DNA of 53,495 bases from a bacterium (lineage in GTDB: Bacteria > Cyanobacteriota > Vampirovibrionia > Gastranaerophilales > Gastranaerophilaceae). Both the position numbers and the translations under genes were made by a program. This document shows positions 47,901 through 52,443 of the stretch, one piece after another (the stretch's first letter is position 1; the number at the start of each line of letters is the position of its first letter). A model generated the notes under the pieces. It saw only the letters and a list, made by a program, of their open reading frames with translations. It was not told the origin of the DNA and searched no databases. The stretch is from the NCBI GenBank assembly GCA_017652265.1, contig JAGCBH010000013.1:1-53495 (forward strand), in the 5' to 3' direction.

Positions 47901-48888
47901 AATTGTTTCCACATTTATAGGTTACAACGGTTCTCATCAGGCATATCAGGGTATTGATATAAATCAGCAGGGCGGCGCATTGGGCTTAACAGGAACATTG
48001 TACAGAGGCAACTTCTTTACGGCAATTACCGCATCCGTAGGCGCAAGCGCAGGTGAAGCATATACTCAATATGGCAGAGATAATTTCGCTATGATAACTG
48101 CAGGTATCGCAAATAAAACAGGCTACAACTTTGAATTTAAAGACGGAAAATATGTAATTCAGCCGTCATTGTTCCTTGGTTATACATTCGCAAATACTTT
48201 TGATTACACGAATGCTGCCGGAGTCAGAATGGACAGTGATCCTCTGAATGCTATTCAGATAGTTCCTGGAATTAAATTCATTGCTAACCTCAAAAACGGA
48301 TGGCAGCCATATGCCGGCGTTGATATGGTATGGAGCATTATGGATAAAACCAATGTTATGGCAAATGATGTAAGATTACCGCAGTTATCCGTAAAACCAT
48401 ACGTTCAATATGGTGTAGGTATTCAAAAGAGCTGGGGTGAAAGATTTACCGGTTTCTTCCAAACAATGCTCAGAAACGGCGGCAGAAACGGCGTAGTATT
48501 GCAAGGCGGCTTCAAGTGGGCTATCGGGAAAGATCCTAAAAAAGAAAAAGATGTTGTAAAAGTAAAAACATCTGTAAAAGATCCTGCGGAAACAAAAATA
48601 AATAACACAACGGAAAAAACTTCACAAAAAGCAGTTAAGAACAAAACTAAGACAAAAAATAACAACTTAACCGATACAAAAAAAGAAACCCAAAAATTAA
48701 CCGACAAAAAAGCGAAGGTACAAAAGCCTGTTAAAAATAACGTTAAGGCAAAACCTGAAAACAAAAAAGTTAAAATGACAAGAAAATATAAAAAGAGTTT
48801 CTGGTCAACTTGGCTTGAGAAACTGAACGGCAAACCGGATCCTGTTAAACCATATCCAGGCGCCAGAACATTAATCAAAAGCCCATAA
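35965..48888 (+). CDS. Giant autotransporter adhesin (type V secretion)
   Basis: 4307 residues from the ATG at 35965, chosen because it opens a signal peptide (MENKKRRNLYKRLMFASIVS, then a polar turn ending TLA); a TTG twelve codons earlier would bury it. No Shine-Dalgarno is visible. The passenger starts with GGAI-type beta-helix repeats like chlamydial Pmp proteins (residues about 130-670), continues with Ser/Thr/Asn-rich beta repeats, and has many autotransporter-associated strand repeats of the KxGxxxLxLxGxNxxFxGT kind (about 2390-3710). Residues about 3935-4188 are the 12-strand barrel (WVKPYTTFERVN to GGFKWAIG). A 118-residue Lys-rich tail follows. Likely role: adhesion to host or neighbouring cells. 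Cysteines are essentially absent. Confidence 0.93.
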   Translation: MENKKRRNLYKRLMFASIVSVAFMTQNTGTLATVYDPPTLDNMELPSMPKGSGYTLTVPTAEELEAGTDIINIPTYSELTKVLTDHFYKYDDNKTGIEYITTDSRTEIKDTSNLDYTGYYKDCTWFDPDKNKGGGAAFRVTGNAKIHDIIGDFLYNTSGHQYGGGAMSIANGTVNSIIGDFIGNNALVENGGAINFGGNKNTIKLIQGSFINNNAAKSGGAMYIKTINLTTMDANFIGNTAESGGALLFLAGTTTNINGNFINNSASGNSETGNSAKVLGDGGAIYNSAGAKISNINANFAGNTAGHGNSVNGGSGGAIYNEVKNGTKIATITNITGDFVSNSAYTKGGAIYNAGTIETIGATRDSYFKGNYTEDLSASGGAIYNAGTIDTINADFVSNYTNVSEGSTSYGGAIFNTSSGASIGEINGNFNTNYSMSGGAIANANEAVITTINGNFNDNHAKDYGGAIHNRATITTINGLFENNYVDSTSGTGGAIQNATSATIGTIAADFNGNYTTGSGTNNAYGGAINNFGSITTITGNFEENHANVGGAIANTSSGVITNLSGTFTGNYTTNSGMGNGYGGAIYNTQTINSITADFIENYALNRGGAIGNQGGTINGLVGNFIGNHSANEGGAVDNSGTGAIISGITGNYFGNYSTTDKSGGAFNNSGTLKFVSTATRGVNFTGNYTKKGSNPAVSNAIYTNSTNGKVYFDANPLNNIVVNDILLGTKSGTNYSKMYINSDGGTGTVEINNSVTNYNTYLQGGTLKLGSHTYTSTESAVLAGQTGVGSLTNLITSGSSTISTINDAIASASVGALTLNNNTKWTFDVDLSDLTADSLTTTSLTANSNSIIIDAINFLADASTDTTLVTLTTNTAYTDILALSNDIADNGIEGINYYYNVKYSNFGHWSDGSESGLDSDKGILQFDRVMNTLAFQVRSDIEPDKTYSLSGTEEVETDLGPLHGTSLVVSGNNEIIDGQGWAGVTLGNTTQSMDISDVSSFKNFGTVAITNKALGTLTLSNVTFEDNTTADIDNSGTLNLSGTNHFEKIIDTDTSGSLSITSGTTTVGTLEQNILSISFDATLKNNGTSVIGGGTNEGTINGNGTLSNTGTFTNSGTIHQSTVFNSGTFTNGGSGITGNVTNSGGTFTNNAQINGTLTVTGGSFINNANITGTVTNAGTLTTSTANLGSTISNTGTLNLTGTLAQNVLGNGTTNVNSTLTMNNGAAITGTLNLNSGTVTVSNGTITQHNLGALTGTGNLSIDLNAVAGMADSFVVAGDAASAGTAIISAINLLGDETVIANLPDFSIQILHGGNSNIDVTDALKTAYYKSTSENRNEPLETDVEWDDVFHLQERTNTRTLSRAQSVVDGIYDTLKLETVPSEWHNTATVIGDTLDLINSYDVAIDKNFSFGSASNVYTLGEAYALATGLSETKGTLRINGIISGDNRSTINMNNLKGFTLGDNTTLLAIDKVKITGANTTDDGAAINAISTTKTTKAEIANSVMQSNQAATGRGGAIYNALSGDSTIPIVGMAISNSSFISNSAANGGAIYNAGTMDISGTAAFSSNSATTHGGAIYNSGTLTIANGASFTSNSATEGSAIYNLGTLSITNPTFTGNTGNSYIYNGADSELSIIATTNLNLNNGTSAIIDNRNVLNLTGSGTSVMTISDEIKNNISAKGTINSSGKIKINNTVTNQSVNVTSGTLTLGVEDGAVSDILKNTDLIIKNDSTVKVYNKNISSGTITFNSEDDTLSVSDSSDTSISAVLTGSGKLEKLGSGTKLSITGDNDNSGFTGQIRIDGGTVAFNTTNDKFISKNAKINILGGSAFEYTSQDTTLTFQDSSFADVRFLGANGNVTIIGEGAGVSVYTLNSDWITLNANTNNLYFKNSDYILNTTFAKTSGSADNITFDNSSVKLGENIPSTASVIYPDTGAKDYDLGSNNYIFKDSSLDLSNKVAGDNYTFSNLVFNGENNKITLDVNLYLDESISKMPYADTITSDGGSGIVKITKLFVTDDNGKFTSTVPPDKGVIRIFKGDNGLKVAAADDLQILSWATNVYKYGVTSATTEHPQDSIRISPRGISSTDTLRDLNMYNAPTGGLRGFSFIATNGLQENNKYHIYRDLDTTSAGDFSIVGTMTEETPGIKEKSVLDGTLTALIILDRENDGILVDDGGVWKYNGIEINDSANTLHHYDDIPTIEGELPGYIIDVAGLTPEGQTRGSMFELTNATSLEITDVTIQNAMRYSSDTIKDGSVIYANNANATVVLDNVDFVNNEVEGGNGGAVANILSQSFAMMDYLMTGNKASGNGGAFYNTSTGQTVLTNILAYSNTSTGGNGGAIYTSANMRIADSNFGVDKTGAAALNMASGNPNDIYINTGATLTFDTSAKDTSIINSGIAGAGTFNKVGGKTLILSGTNNNFTGTFTAINGTVQYNADDVNDTFVGGSVKVAENSILKMNISAIDGMADQYINNLSGYTDSESITSHGSIIKIGDGNLNIGGNNSDFEGTMTVKAGSLIYQADENSDRYIKGLTIIGDTDNANALANLTLNIGNVTGQTISGITSVATSASEKQTLTKTGAGNITLNGDNSSFWGKTTINAGTLTYSPENITDKYFSGNTLINENGTLKTTVAKTNAEDDELTGQTIGNISGTGSFTVANEYTNAATQGKITLVGANSGFTGTTSIQSGILAYTNNNGTFVGGPVDISANGTLEYNTAVNQSIANVIKGTGKFNKLGAQTLTLTGNLGEFGGVVDIDAGTLAYNTSNNNTFFGTGTTFELANNTNLNITTGEDKSVNLQNVSGTSSSTINKYGVGTIALAGDNSSFAGTLNIDNGKVTFNNNGTNKYIDGSTTIGVNGTLDYTANIISELTKVSGTGNVNKLGAQNLTFNEEDNASFTGTVNSKAGNLVVQGNKTDGFGFSTVINGGNLSYTAKNSAANITIGGTTAPNVSFAGTGNATFSGHGTNVTTYVLGAITGITDSNTVTIDSSTIQFSATNYSAGQYEFNNSHIDMDDNAYSNIYLKNLDLTGTNTIALDVNLGTMPNSPVSDTIQIDNGTGNLSIVLSELNVHNATTNNLDNGLNPTYSFNVITGDSDVVLSSDSATKWSTNVYEYDVTLTGDSKGILLTQNKAATNNSLKNINLYNGTRGFSLTDNDNVPYEIGSSLGTTAAGMITIKGNNKTISGNDSYSMFDVENNTTLKIENATIVYANGTEGSVIKSNNTNAKVQLDNVNFNGNNSSGNGGAISNLLSSQFVIDGSTMYDNHSNGLGGAIYTAADMSIKNSDFGVAAHNTDSNGLNDIYIAGATVTLDYTDSAHTIKSGIAGDGTIAKTGDQDLNLSGKNDNFTGIFDVQAGNVNYTQNSSQDTYVSGETKIAAGSTVTITNNKSDLTTGNFSGAGDLVKDGSKDMNFSGDNSGFTGTFDVQSGNVNFTQNTDSDKYISGNTQIASGSTVTITNDLSDIDAGDFSGAGVIAKAGAKDMNLIGDNLALTGTFDIQSGNVNFTQNDASDKYISGNTKIADGSTLKIINDLSNVDIGNFSGAGNVIKDGANDLNLIGDNSALTGTFDIQNGNVNFTQIDASDKYVGGNTIIGANSTVTLTNDFSDIDAGNFSGSGNLVKDGSENMNLVGDNSNMNGTFTINNGSVNYDADSGATYFSGKTIINTNGLLSVNNNSDTSISTISGDGKVSKNGDGILTLNGNNSEFIGDMDINGGTLAFGAGAVAGNINNAVFANDTVLSLQNTTVVQRADGSFTTNPSPASIETLHFNNLTLNGRVGLKLDVDLKNSVSDKVSADTVSGSGAFIIGENSLNVIADALLANTNIRITEGALATGNRIRLANSEMTVMGPIQKYNVNYSNGMLGFTRRDNPSDFNPAVMASPVATQIGGYLTQTQTLHDGFFHLERYMKYSAKQRRAAEMKNYYAINTISGTEQPELPELSNTMWVKPYTTFERVNLRGGTGVSNVSYGALYGGDSDMHDFGHGFKGIVSTFIGYNGSHQAYQGIDINQQGGALGLTGTLYRGNFFTAITASVGASAGEAYTQYGRDNFAMITAGIANKTGYNFEFKDGKYVIQPSLFLGYTFANTFDYTNAAGVRMDSDPLNAIQIVPGIKFIANLKNGWQPYAGVDMVWSIMDKTNVMANDVRLPQLSVKPYVQYGVGIQKSWGERFTGFFQTMLRNGGRNGVVLQGGFKWAIGKDPKKEKDVVKVKTSVKDPAETKINNTTEKTSQKAVKNKTKTKNNNLTDTKKETQKLTDKKAKVQKPVKNNVKAKPENKKVKMTRKYKKSFWSTWLEKLNGKPDPVKPYPGARTLIKSP
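36361..37960 (+). repeat. GGAI beta-helix repeat block in the autotransporter passenger
   Basis: About twenty units of roughly 22-30 codons encoding GGAI-x-N-x-G-x-I-x-x-I-x-G-x-F-x-x-N. Units are degenerate at DNA level. This is the polymorphic-outer-membrane-protein style of repeat. Confidence 0.8.
45994..46857 (+). repeat. Four tandem 216-base repeats in the autotransporter gene
   Basis: Units begin at 45994, 46210, 46426 and 46642, each encoding 72 residues from T/I-F-D-V/I-Q through NFSGAG to GDNSxxTG. A fifth, diverged unit starts at 46858. Spacing is exact, so unit number may vary between strains. Confidence 0.88.
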
Positions 48889-48906
48889 CTTATAATGAGA
48901 TAATAA

Positions 48907-48933
48907 AACGCCACCTGAAAGGTGGCGTTTTTT
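48907..48933 (+). terminator. Rho-independent terminator of the autotransporter gene
   Basis: AACGCCACCT, short loop, AGGTGGCGTT, then T run, 19 bases after the stop codon. Confidence 0.95.
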
Positions 48934-48938
48934 AAAAA

Positions 48939-49028
48939 TGGAGGAGGAGGTGGGATTCGAACCCACGGAACGCGTGAACGTTCGACAGTTTTCAAGACTG
49001 CTCCAATCAACCGCTCTGGCACTCCTCC
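48939..49028 (-). tRNA. tRNA-Ser(UGA)
   Basis: Minus strand. Seven-base acceptor GGAGGAG with CTCCTCC, D arm CCAGAGCGGTTGATTGG, anticodon loop CTTGAAA with TGA (reads UCA and other UCN codons), long variable arm GAACG/CGTTC typical of class II tRNA-Ser, T arm GTGGG-TTCGAAT-CCCAC, and an encoded CCA (48939-48941). The discriminator base is U rather than the usual G of bacterial tRNA-Ser. Confidence 0.96.
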
Positions 49029-49112
49029 AGTTTGTTCAATTGTAGTAATTCAATTCTACTTGCTCAACGGCGTTTGTCAATAATTTTAATTTGTAACATT
49101 TTTGTATCATAA

Positions 49113-49140
49113 TAGCAAATTTTTTTCTTCACGAATTTTA
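49113..49140 (+). promoter_or_regulatory. Conserved upstream box, copy 2
   Basis: TAGCAAATTTTTTT, then CTTCACGAATTTTA, starting 57 bases before the ATG at 49170. It aligns with the box at 31434-31460 with one gap and few mismatches. Confidence 0.4.
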
Positions 49141-49169
49141 AAAGTGAACATAAGACAAAGAGGATAATT

Positions 49170-49529
49170 ATGCAATTAAACATCAATAACATTGACAAAA
49201 CTTCATTCGGGCTTACGAACAATAAGGCAGCTGCACGCAAGGCATTAAAAAATGTTCCCGAAAGAAGCCGTAAAGAAATTTATCGGGCAATAGACCAATT
49301 CTGCAACATGACACAGGAGCGAGGAATAAAAGGTGAACTGAAGTTAGAAAGTCCTACACGATTTGGAATAAAACCTGTTCAAACAGGTGTATGGACTTAC
49401 CATAACAGACCTGTTCTTCATTTAAATGCTTTTATTTCCGCATTGAATTTAGAAAAACTTGACCACAGCAGACCGTTTGGTAATGAGTTTGCAAAACACA
49501 GATTTGTTAGAGTTGTCTCTAACAAGTAA
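49170..49529 (+). CDS. Small protein of unknown function with FG leader
   Basis: 119 residues; no family recognised. It begins MQLNINNIDKTSFGLTNNKA; the S12-F-G14 spot matches the FK/FG leader style of the genes at 31479 and 49545. The body is basic and mixed helix/strand (RSRKEIYRAIDQFCNMTQ; VWTYHNRPVLHLNAFIS). No membrane segment. GAGG lies before the ATG. It is followed 15 bases later by a similar-style gene, so the two form an operon. Confidence 0.65.
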   Translation: MQLNINNIDKTSFGLTNNKAAARKALKNVPERSRKEIYRAIDQFCNMTQERGIKGELKLESPTRFGIKPVQTGVWTYHNRPVLHLNAFISALNLEKLDHSRPFGNEFAKHRFVRVVSNK

Positions 49530-49544
49530 TAGGAGAAAATAATT

Positions 49545-49949
49545 ATGCAAGTACAAACAGTTAATTCAACAAACAACTACAGTAATCCGGCTTTTAAGGC
49601 ATATTTCGTAAAAGACAGCCAAAGAACAATTAATTATTTATGGAACAGGGCCACTAAAAGACCTGAACTTTTGGAACAAATAAATAATTTTACTCGTAAA
49701 AATGTAAATCACGCATTAGAAATAGTATCATCAGGAATTAATGGTGATTATATGCAATATGAAATTTTGAACCATCTCACGGGAAAAATTTCAAAATACT
49801 TAATTGATGACATTAAACCATGGTCATCACACTTATCTCTCTTATTGAAAGAAATAGATAAAGATAAAGTCTTATTTAAACAAGATGAATTTTCAAAATC
49901 ATATCAACTTTTAACAGGGAAAATAAAGCCGAATATCCCTAATATTTAA
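49545..49949 (+). CDS. Small protein of unknown function with FK leader
   Basis: 134 residues; no family recognised. It begins MQVQTVNSTNNYSNPAFKAY, again a short Asn/Ser/Gln-rich leader ending in P-A-F-K-A. The remainder is helical and basic (INYLWNRATKRPELLEQINNF). AGGAG lies nine bases before the ATG. It ends one base before the converging DUF486 stop. Second gene of the unit starting at 49170. Confidence 0.62.
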   Translation: MQVQTVNSTNNYSNPAFKAYFVKDSQRTINYLWNRATKRPELLEQINNFTRKNVNHALEIVSSGINGDYMQYEILNHLTGKISKYLIDDIKPWSSHLSLLLKEIDKDKVLFKQDEFSKSYQLLTGKIKPNIPNI

Positions 49950-50288
49950 TTATTCCTTAAATATAAACATCACTGCAAGAACAATAAAAATAAACCCTAC
50001 AAGATAGTTCCAGCGGAAATGTTCTTTGAGATACATCACTGAAAACAGCGAAAACACAACAAGCGTGATGATTTCCTGTATCGTTTTAAGTTGGAATGCG
50101 TTATAAACGGAATAACCTATCCTGTTTGCAGGAACTTGCAGACAGTATTCAAAAAAAGCTATTCCCCAGCTTGCCAAAATGACTATCCATAACGGCGAAA
50201 GCCTGAATTTCAAATGCCCGTACCACGCAAACGTCATAAATACGTTTGATGCAATTAATAATAATATCGGTGTTAAATATCTTATCAT
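49950..50288 (-). CDS. DUF486 (DMT-superfamily) small membrane protein
   Basis: 112 residues, four membrane helices. The DUF486 signature is clear: NVFMTFAWYGHLKF, then WGIAFFEYCLQVPANRIGY, and YLKEHFRWNYLVGF. Related to small multidrug-resistance transporters; the substrate is unknown. It lies eleven bases downstream of proC on the same strand. Confidence 0.88.
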   Translation of the reverse strand: MIRYLTPILLLIASNVFMTFAWYGHLKFRLSPLWIVILASWGIAFFEYCLQVPANRIGYSVYNAFQLKTIQEIITLVVFSLFSVMYLKEHFRWNYLVGFIFIVLAVMFIFKE

Positions 50289-50299
50289 TTTTTACTTCC

Positions 50300-51100
50300 T
50301 TAACCTAATTCCGATGCCTTTTTAGCGGTATCTTTTATAACTTTGTCAAATAATTTATCTGAATTTTCTTCTTTCATTGCTGTTATACCGACAAAAGTAC
50401 AGCCGCCTTTTGTTGCAACATTATCTATCAATGTCTGAACTGAGGTTTCTCCGCGTTTCATGACCATTTCAGCCGAACCTCTTGCCGTTTGGGTTGCCAA
50501 AAGAAGTGACTTTTCATAATCTAAACCCAATTTTTCGCCGGCTCTTGCCATATCTTCTATAACCTGGTAGAAAAATGCCGGCCCTGAGCCTGAAATCGCC
50601 GTTACAATATCCATTTGGCTTTCTTCAACTTCAATAACCTCACCGACAGAATTCATCAAGTTATGTACAAATTTTAAATCATCCTTTGTTGCATTTTTTC
50701 CGCCCGTAATTCCTGCCATTCCGAATCCTAAAAGAGCGGGAGTATTCGGCATTACTCTTACAACTCTTTGTGTCGGCAAAACATTATTAATTTTTGGTGT
50801 AGAAACGCCTGCCGCAATAGAAATTAACAACTTTTCAGACGCAAAAACAGGTTTTATTTCATTTAAAACTTCAACAACCATATTCGGCTTTGTAGCGATT
50901 AAAATTACATCTGCCCACTCAGCAAGTTTTTTATTATCACTTATAACTTCTATTCCTAATCTTTCGGATGCCGATTTTGCAACTTCATCATTAACTTCTG
51001 ACCCTCTGAGCATAAAATCACCTGAGTTTGAAGATTTCAAAACGCCTTTAATTATTGCACTTGCCATTTTCCCGCAACCGATAAATCCTAATTTGTTCAT
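50300..51100 (-). CDS. proC: Pyrroline-5-carboxylate reductase
   Basis: 266 residues. Last step of proline synthesis, NAD(P)H-dependent. Rossmann start GFIGCGKMASAIIKG, then VRVMPNTPALLGFGMAG, the AISGSGPAFFYQVIEDMARAGEKLGL signature, and the C-terminal dimer domain with QTLIDNVATKGGCTFVGI. Full length. AGGAGAGG lies before the ATG. It is divergent from rpmH. Confidence 0.96.
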   Translation of the reverse strand: MNKLGFIGCGKMASAIIKGVLKSSNSGDFMLRGSEVNDEVAKSASERLGIEVISDNKKLAEWADVILIATKPNMVVEVLNEIKPVFASEKLLISIAAGVSTPKINNVLPTQRVVRVMPNTPALLGFGMAGITGGKNATKDDLKFVHNLMNSVGEVIEVEESQMDIVTAISGSGPAFFYQVIEDMARAGEKLGLDYEKSLLLATQTARGSAEMVMKRGETSVQTLIDNVATKGGCTFVGITAMKEENSDKLFDKVIKDTAKKASELG

Positions 51101-51127
51101 AAAATTTAACCTCTCCTTTTATTGTGG

Positions 51128-51154
51128 TTGACGAACCGTTTTCTTTGGTATAAC
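51128..51154 (+). promoter_or_regulatory. rpmH promoter
   Basis: TTGACG (51128-51133) and extended -10 TGG-TATAAC (TATAAC 51149-51154), spacing 15, 42 bases before the rpmH ATG. Confidence 0.6.
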
Positions 51155-51196
51155 ATAAACACGAACAGATATAAATAACTCACAAAGGAATTAAAA

Positions 51197-51349
51197 ATGA
51201 AACGTACACTAGAAGGAACAAAAGCAAAAAGACAAAAGGTAAGCGGTTTCAGAGCAAGAATGGCAACTTCAGGCGGTCAGGAAGTTCTTAACAGACGCAG
51301 AGCTAAAGGTCGTCATAAACTTGCTATCAGCGCTAAAAAACTTGCTTAA
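51197..51349 (+). CDS. rpmH: Ribosomal protein L34
   Basis: 50 residues (short ORF). It opens [20 protein letters not shown] and contains the L34 core FRARMAT[18 protein letters not shown]. AAAGGAA lies before the ATG. It is followed by rnpA after 15 bases, the usual bacterial order. Confidence 0.97.
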   Translation: MKRTLEGTKAKRQKVSGFRARMATSGGQEVLNRRRAKGRHKLAISAKKLA

Positions 51350-51364
51350 TTTGACAAGTTAATT

Positions 51365-51718
51365 ATGCTAAAAAAGCAATACAGACTAAAGAGTAAAAAA
51401 GCATTCATTGCAATATACAAACTTAAGAACTCCACCCACATGGGCGGAGTATCTTTGTTCGCAGGTGTAAAAAAAACAGACTTAAATCAACCTACACGGG
51501 TTGGTTTTGTTGTAAGTAAAAAAACTCATAAGCGCGCCGTTAAAAGAAATCGTCTGCGCCGGCTTATGAGAGAGAGTTACAGAATATTGCAAAAAGAAAA
51601 TAATTTAGGAAATTCTCAAAATTATTTGTCTTTGATTTTTGTCGGCGGGGAAAAAGCGTTAGGGAAAACTTATCTTGAAATTAAGGAAATTATCCTTAAT
51701 CTGTTGTTGAGGTTATGA
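51365..51718 (+). CDS. rnpA: Ribonuclease P protein component
   Basis: 117 residues. It binds RNase P RNA and the 5' leader of pre-tRNA. The RNR signature KRAVKRNRLRRLMRES and the preceding TRVGFVVSKKTHK strand are clear. Its start follows the rpmH stop by 15 bases; no strong Shine-Dalgarno, so coupling to rpmH is likely. Confidence 0.96.
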   Translation: MLKKQYRLKSKKAFIAIYKLKNSTHMGGVSLFAGVKKTDLNQPTRVGFVVSKKTHKRAVKRNRLRRLMRESYRILQKENNLGNSQNYLSLIFVGGEKALGKTYLEIKEIILNLLLRL

Positions 51719-52236
51719 TGTTAGAAGCGCAATTTGTAGATTTTGTTATGACAAACCCGTCATTTGAATATTACGGCAGTTTAAAAAGTAATTTTTCAAC
51801 TGCCGAAGGAAGTAAATCATTTTACAGATTTGCATTAAAAGAGTCTCAATATCCGACATTAGTCCTTATTGACAGGCTCAAAGACGCTGAAGGAAACGTT
51901 ATTGAACCGGGTTATTATGAGCTTGCCCTAACAGATATGAGAGATAAATTTATTTTGTTACAATCTAAAGTTCCTATTGCAACAATGCCTGTTTTTAAGG
52001 TGGAAGAAAATATTTCAAATAAAGATGAACACAATAAAAAATTACAAAAAATAAAGAAAAAACAGGCTAAGCAACGCGAAAAAATCAATAAAAAGCGTGC
52101 AGAAACAGGTCAAACGCCCGATGAAGAAAAAATAAACATGAGTGCAGAAATCACATACGAAAAAGATGGTGAATATTACCTTATAAAATATGAAAGAGAC
52201 AAAATACGGGCCTGGGGTGCAATAATAAGCAATTAG
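51718..52236 (+). CDS. Unknown protein in the rnpA operon
   Basis: 172 residues from the ATG at 51718, which has GAGG five bases upstream; the ATG three bases earlier is too close. Both overlap the rnpA stop. Family not recognised. An N-terminal mixed domain (1-100, RFALKESQYPTLVLIDRLKD) is followed by a very Lys-rich helix (about 105-140, KKLQKIKKKQAKQREK) and a C-terminal beta segment ending AWGAIISN. In most bacteria yidD or yidC follows rnpA; neither is here, so this gene replaces yidD by position. No membrane segment. Confidence 0.7.
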   Translation: MLEAQFVDFVMTNPSFEYYGSLKSNFSTAEGSKSFYRFALKESQYPTLVLIDRLKDAEGNVIEPGYYELALTDMRDKFILLQSKVPIATMPVFKVEENISNKDEHNKKLQKIKKKQAKQREKINKKRAETGQTPDEEKINMSAEITYEKDGEYYLIKYERDKIRAWGAIISN

Positions 52237-52372
52237 AATAGCCGTATTGTCTAAATACAACCCGCCATTCGGCTAATTGGCAAATGAGTATGTCAAAGGT
52301 TTAATATAATTAAATCTTTTTCATACTTCCAGCTATTCTTAATTCCAGACCTGTTAAGCAGGTCTTTTTTTT
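52235..52372 (+). ncRNA. Structured 3' region with alternative stems and terminator
   Basis: Directly after the stop codon, AGAATAGC (52235-52242) pairs with GCTATTCT (52332-52339), enclosing AGTATG/CATACT (52287-52327) and TTTAAT/ATTAAA. The first arm can pair instead as TAGCCG/CGGCTA (52239-52275). A terminator follows. It could be a 3' UTR-derived small RNA. No known family recognised. Confidence 0.35.
52347..52372 (+). terminator. Rho-independent terminator of the rpmH-rnpA operon
   Basis: AGACCTG, five-base loop, CAGGTCT, then eight T. Confidence 0.92.
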
Positions 52373-52405
52373 GTCGTAAAAATATATGATTTAAATTAGT
52401 ATTAA

Positions 52406-52434
52406 TTGACACATTACAAAAAATTTTATAAAAT
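52406..52434 (+). promoter_or_regulatory. Near-consensus promoter of the TPM gene
   Basis: TTGACA (52406-52411), exactly 17 bases, TAAAAT (52429-52434). Only nine bases separate the -10 from the ATG at 52444, so the mRNA should be leaderless or nearly so. Confidence 0.75.
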
Positions 52435-52443
52435 TATCGTGTT

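Noticed and set aside
48939-49028. tRNA gene as integration site of a genomic island
   Set aside because: No integrase and no direct repeat of the tRNA 3' end is seen on either side; the surface genes have the same base composition as the rest.
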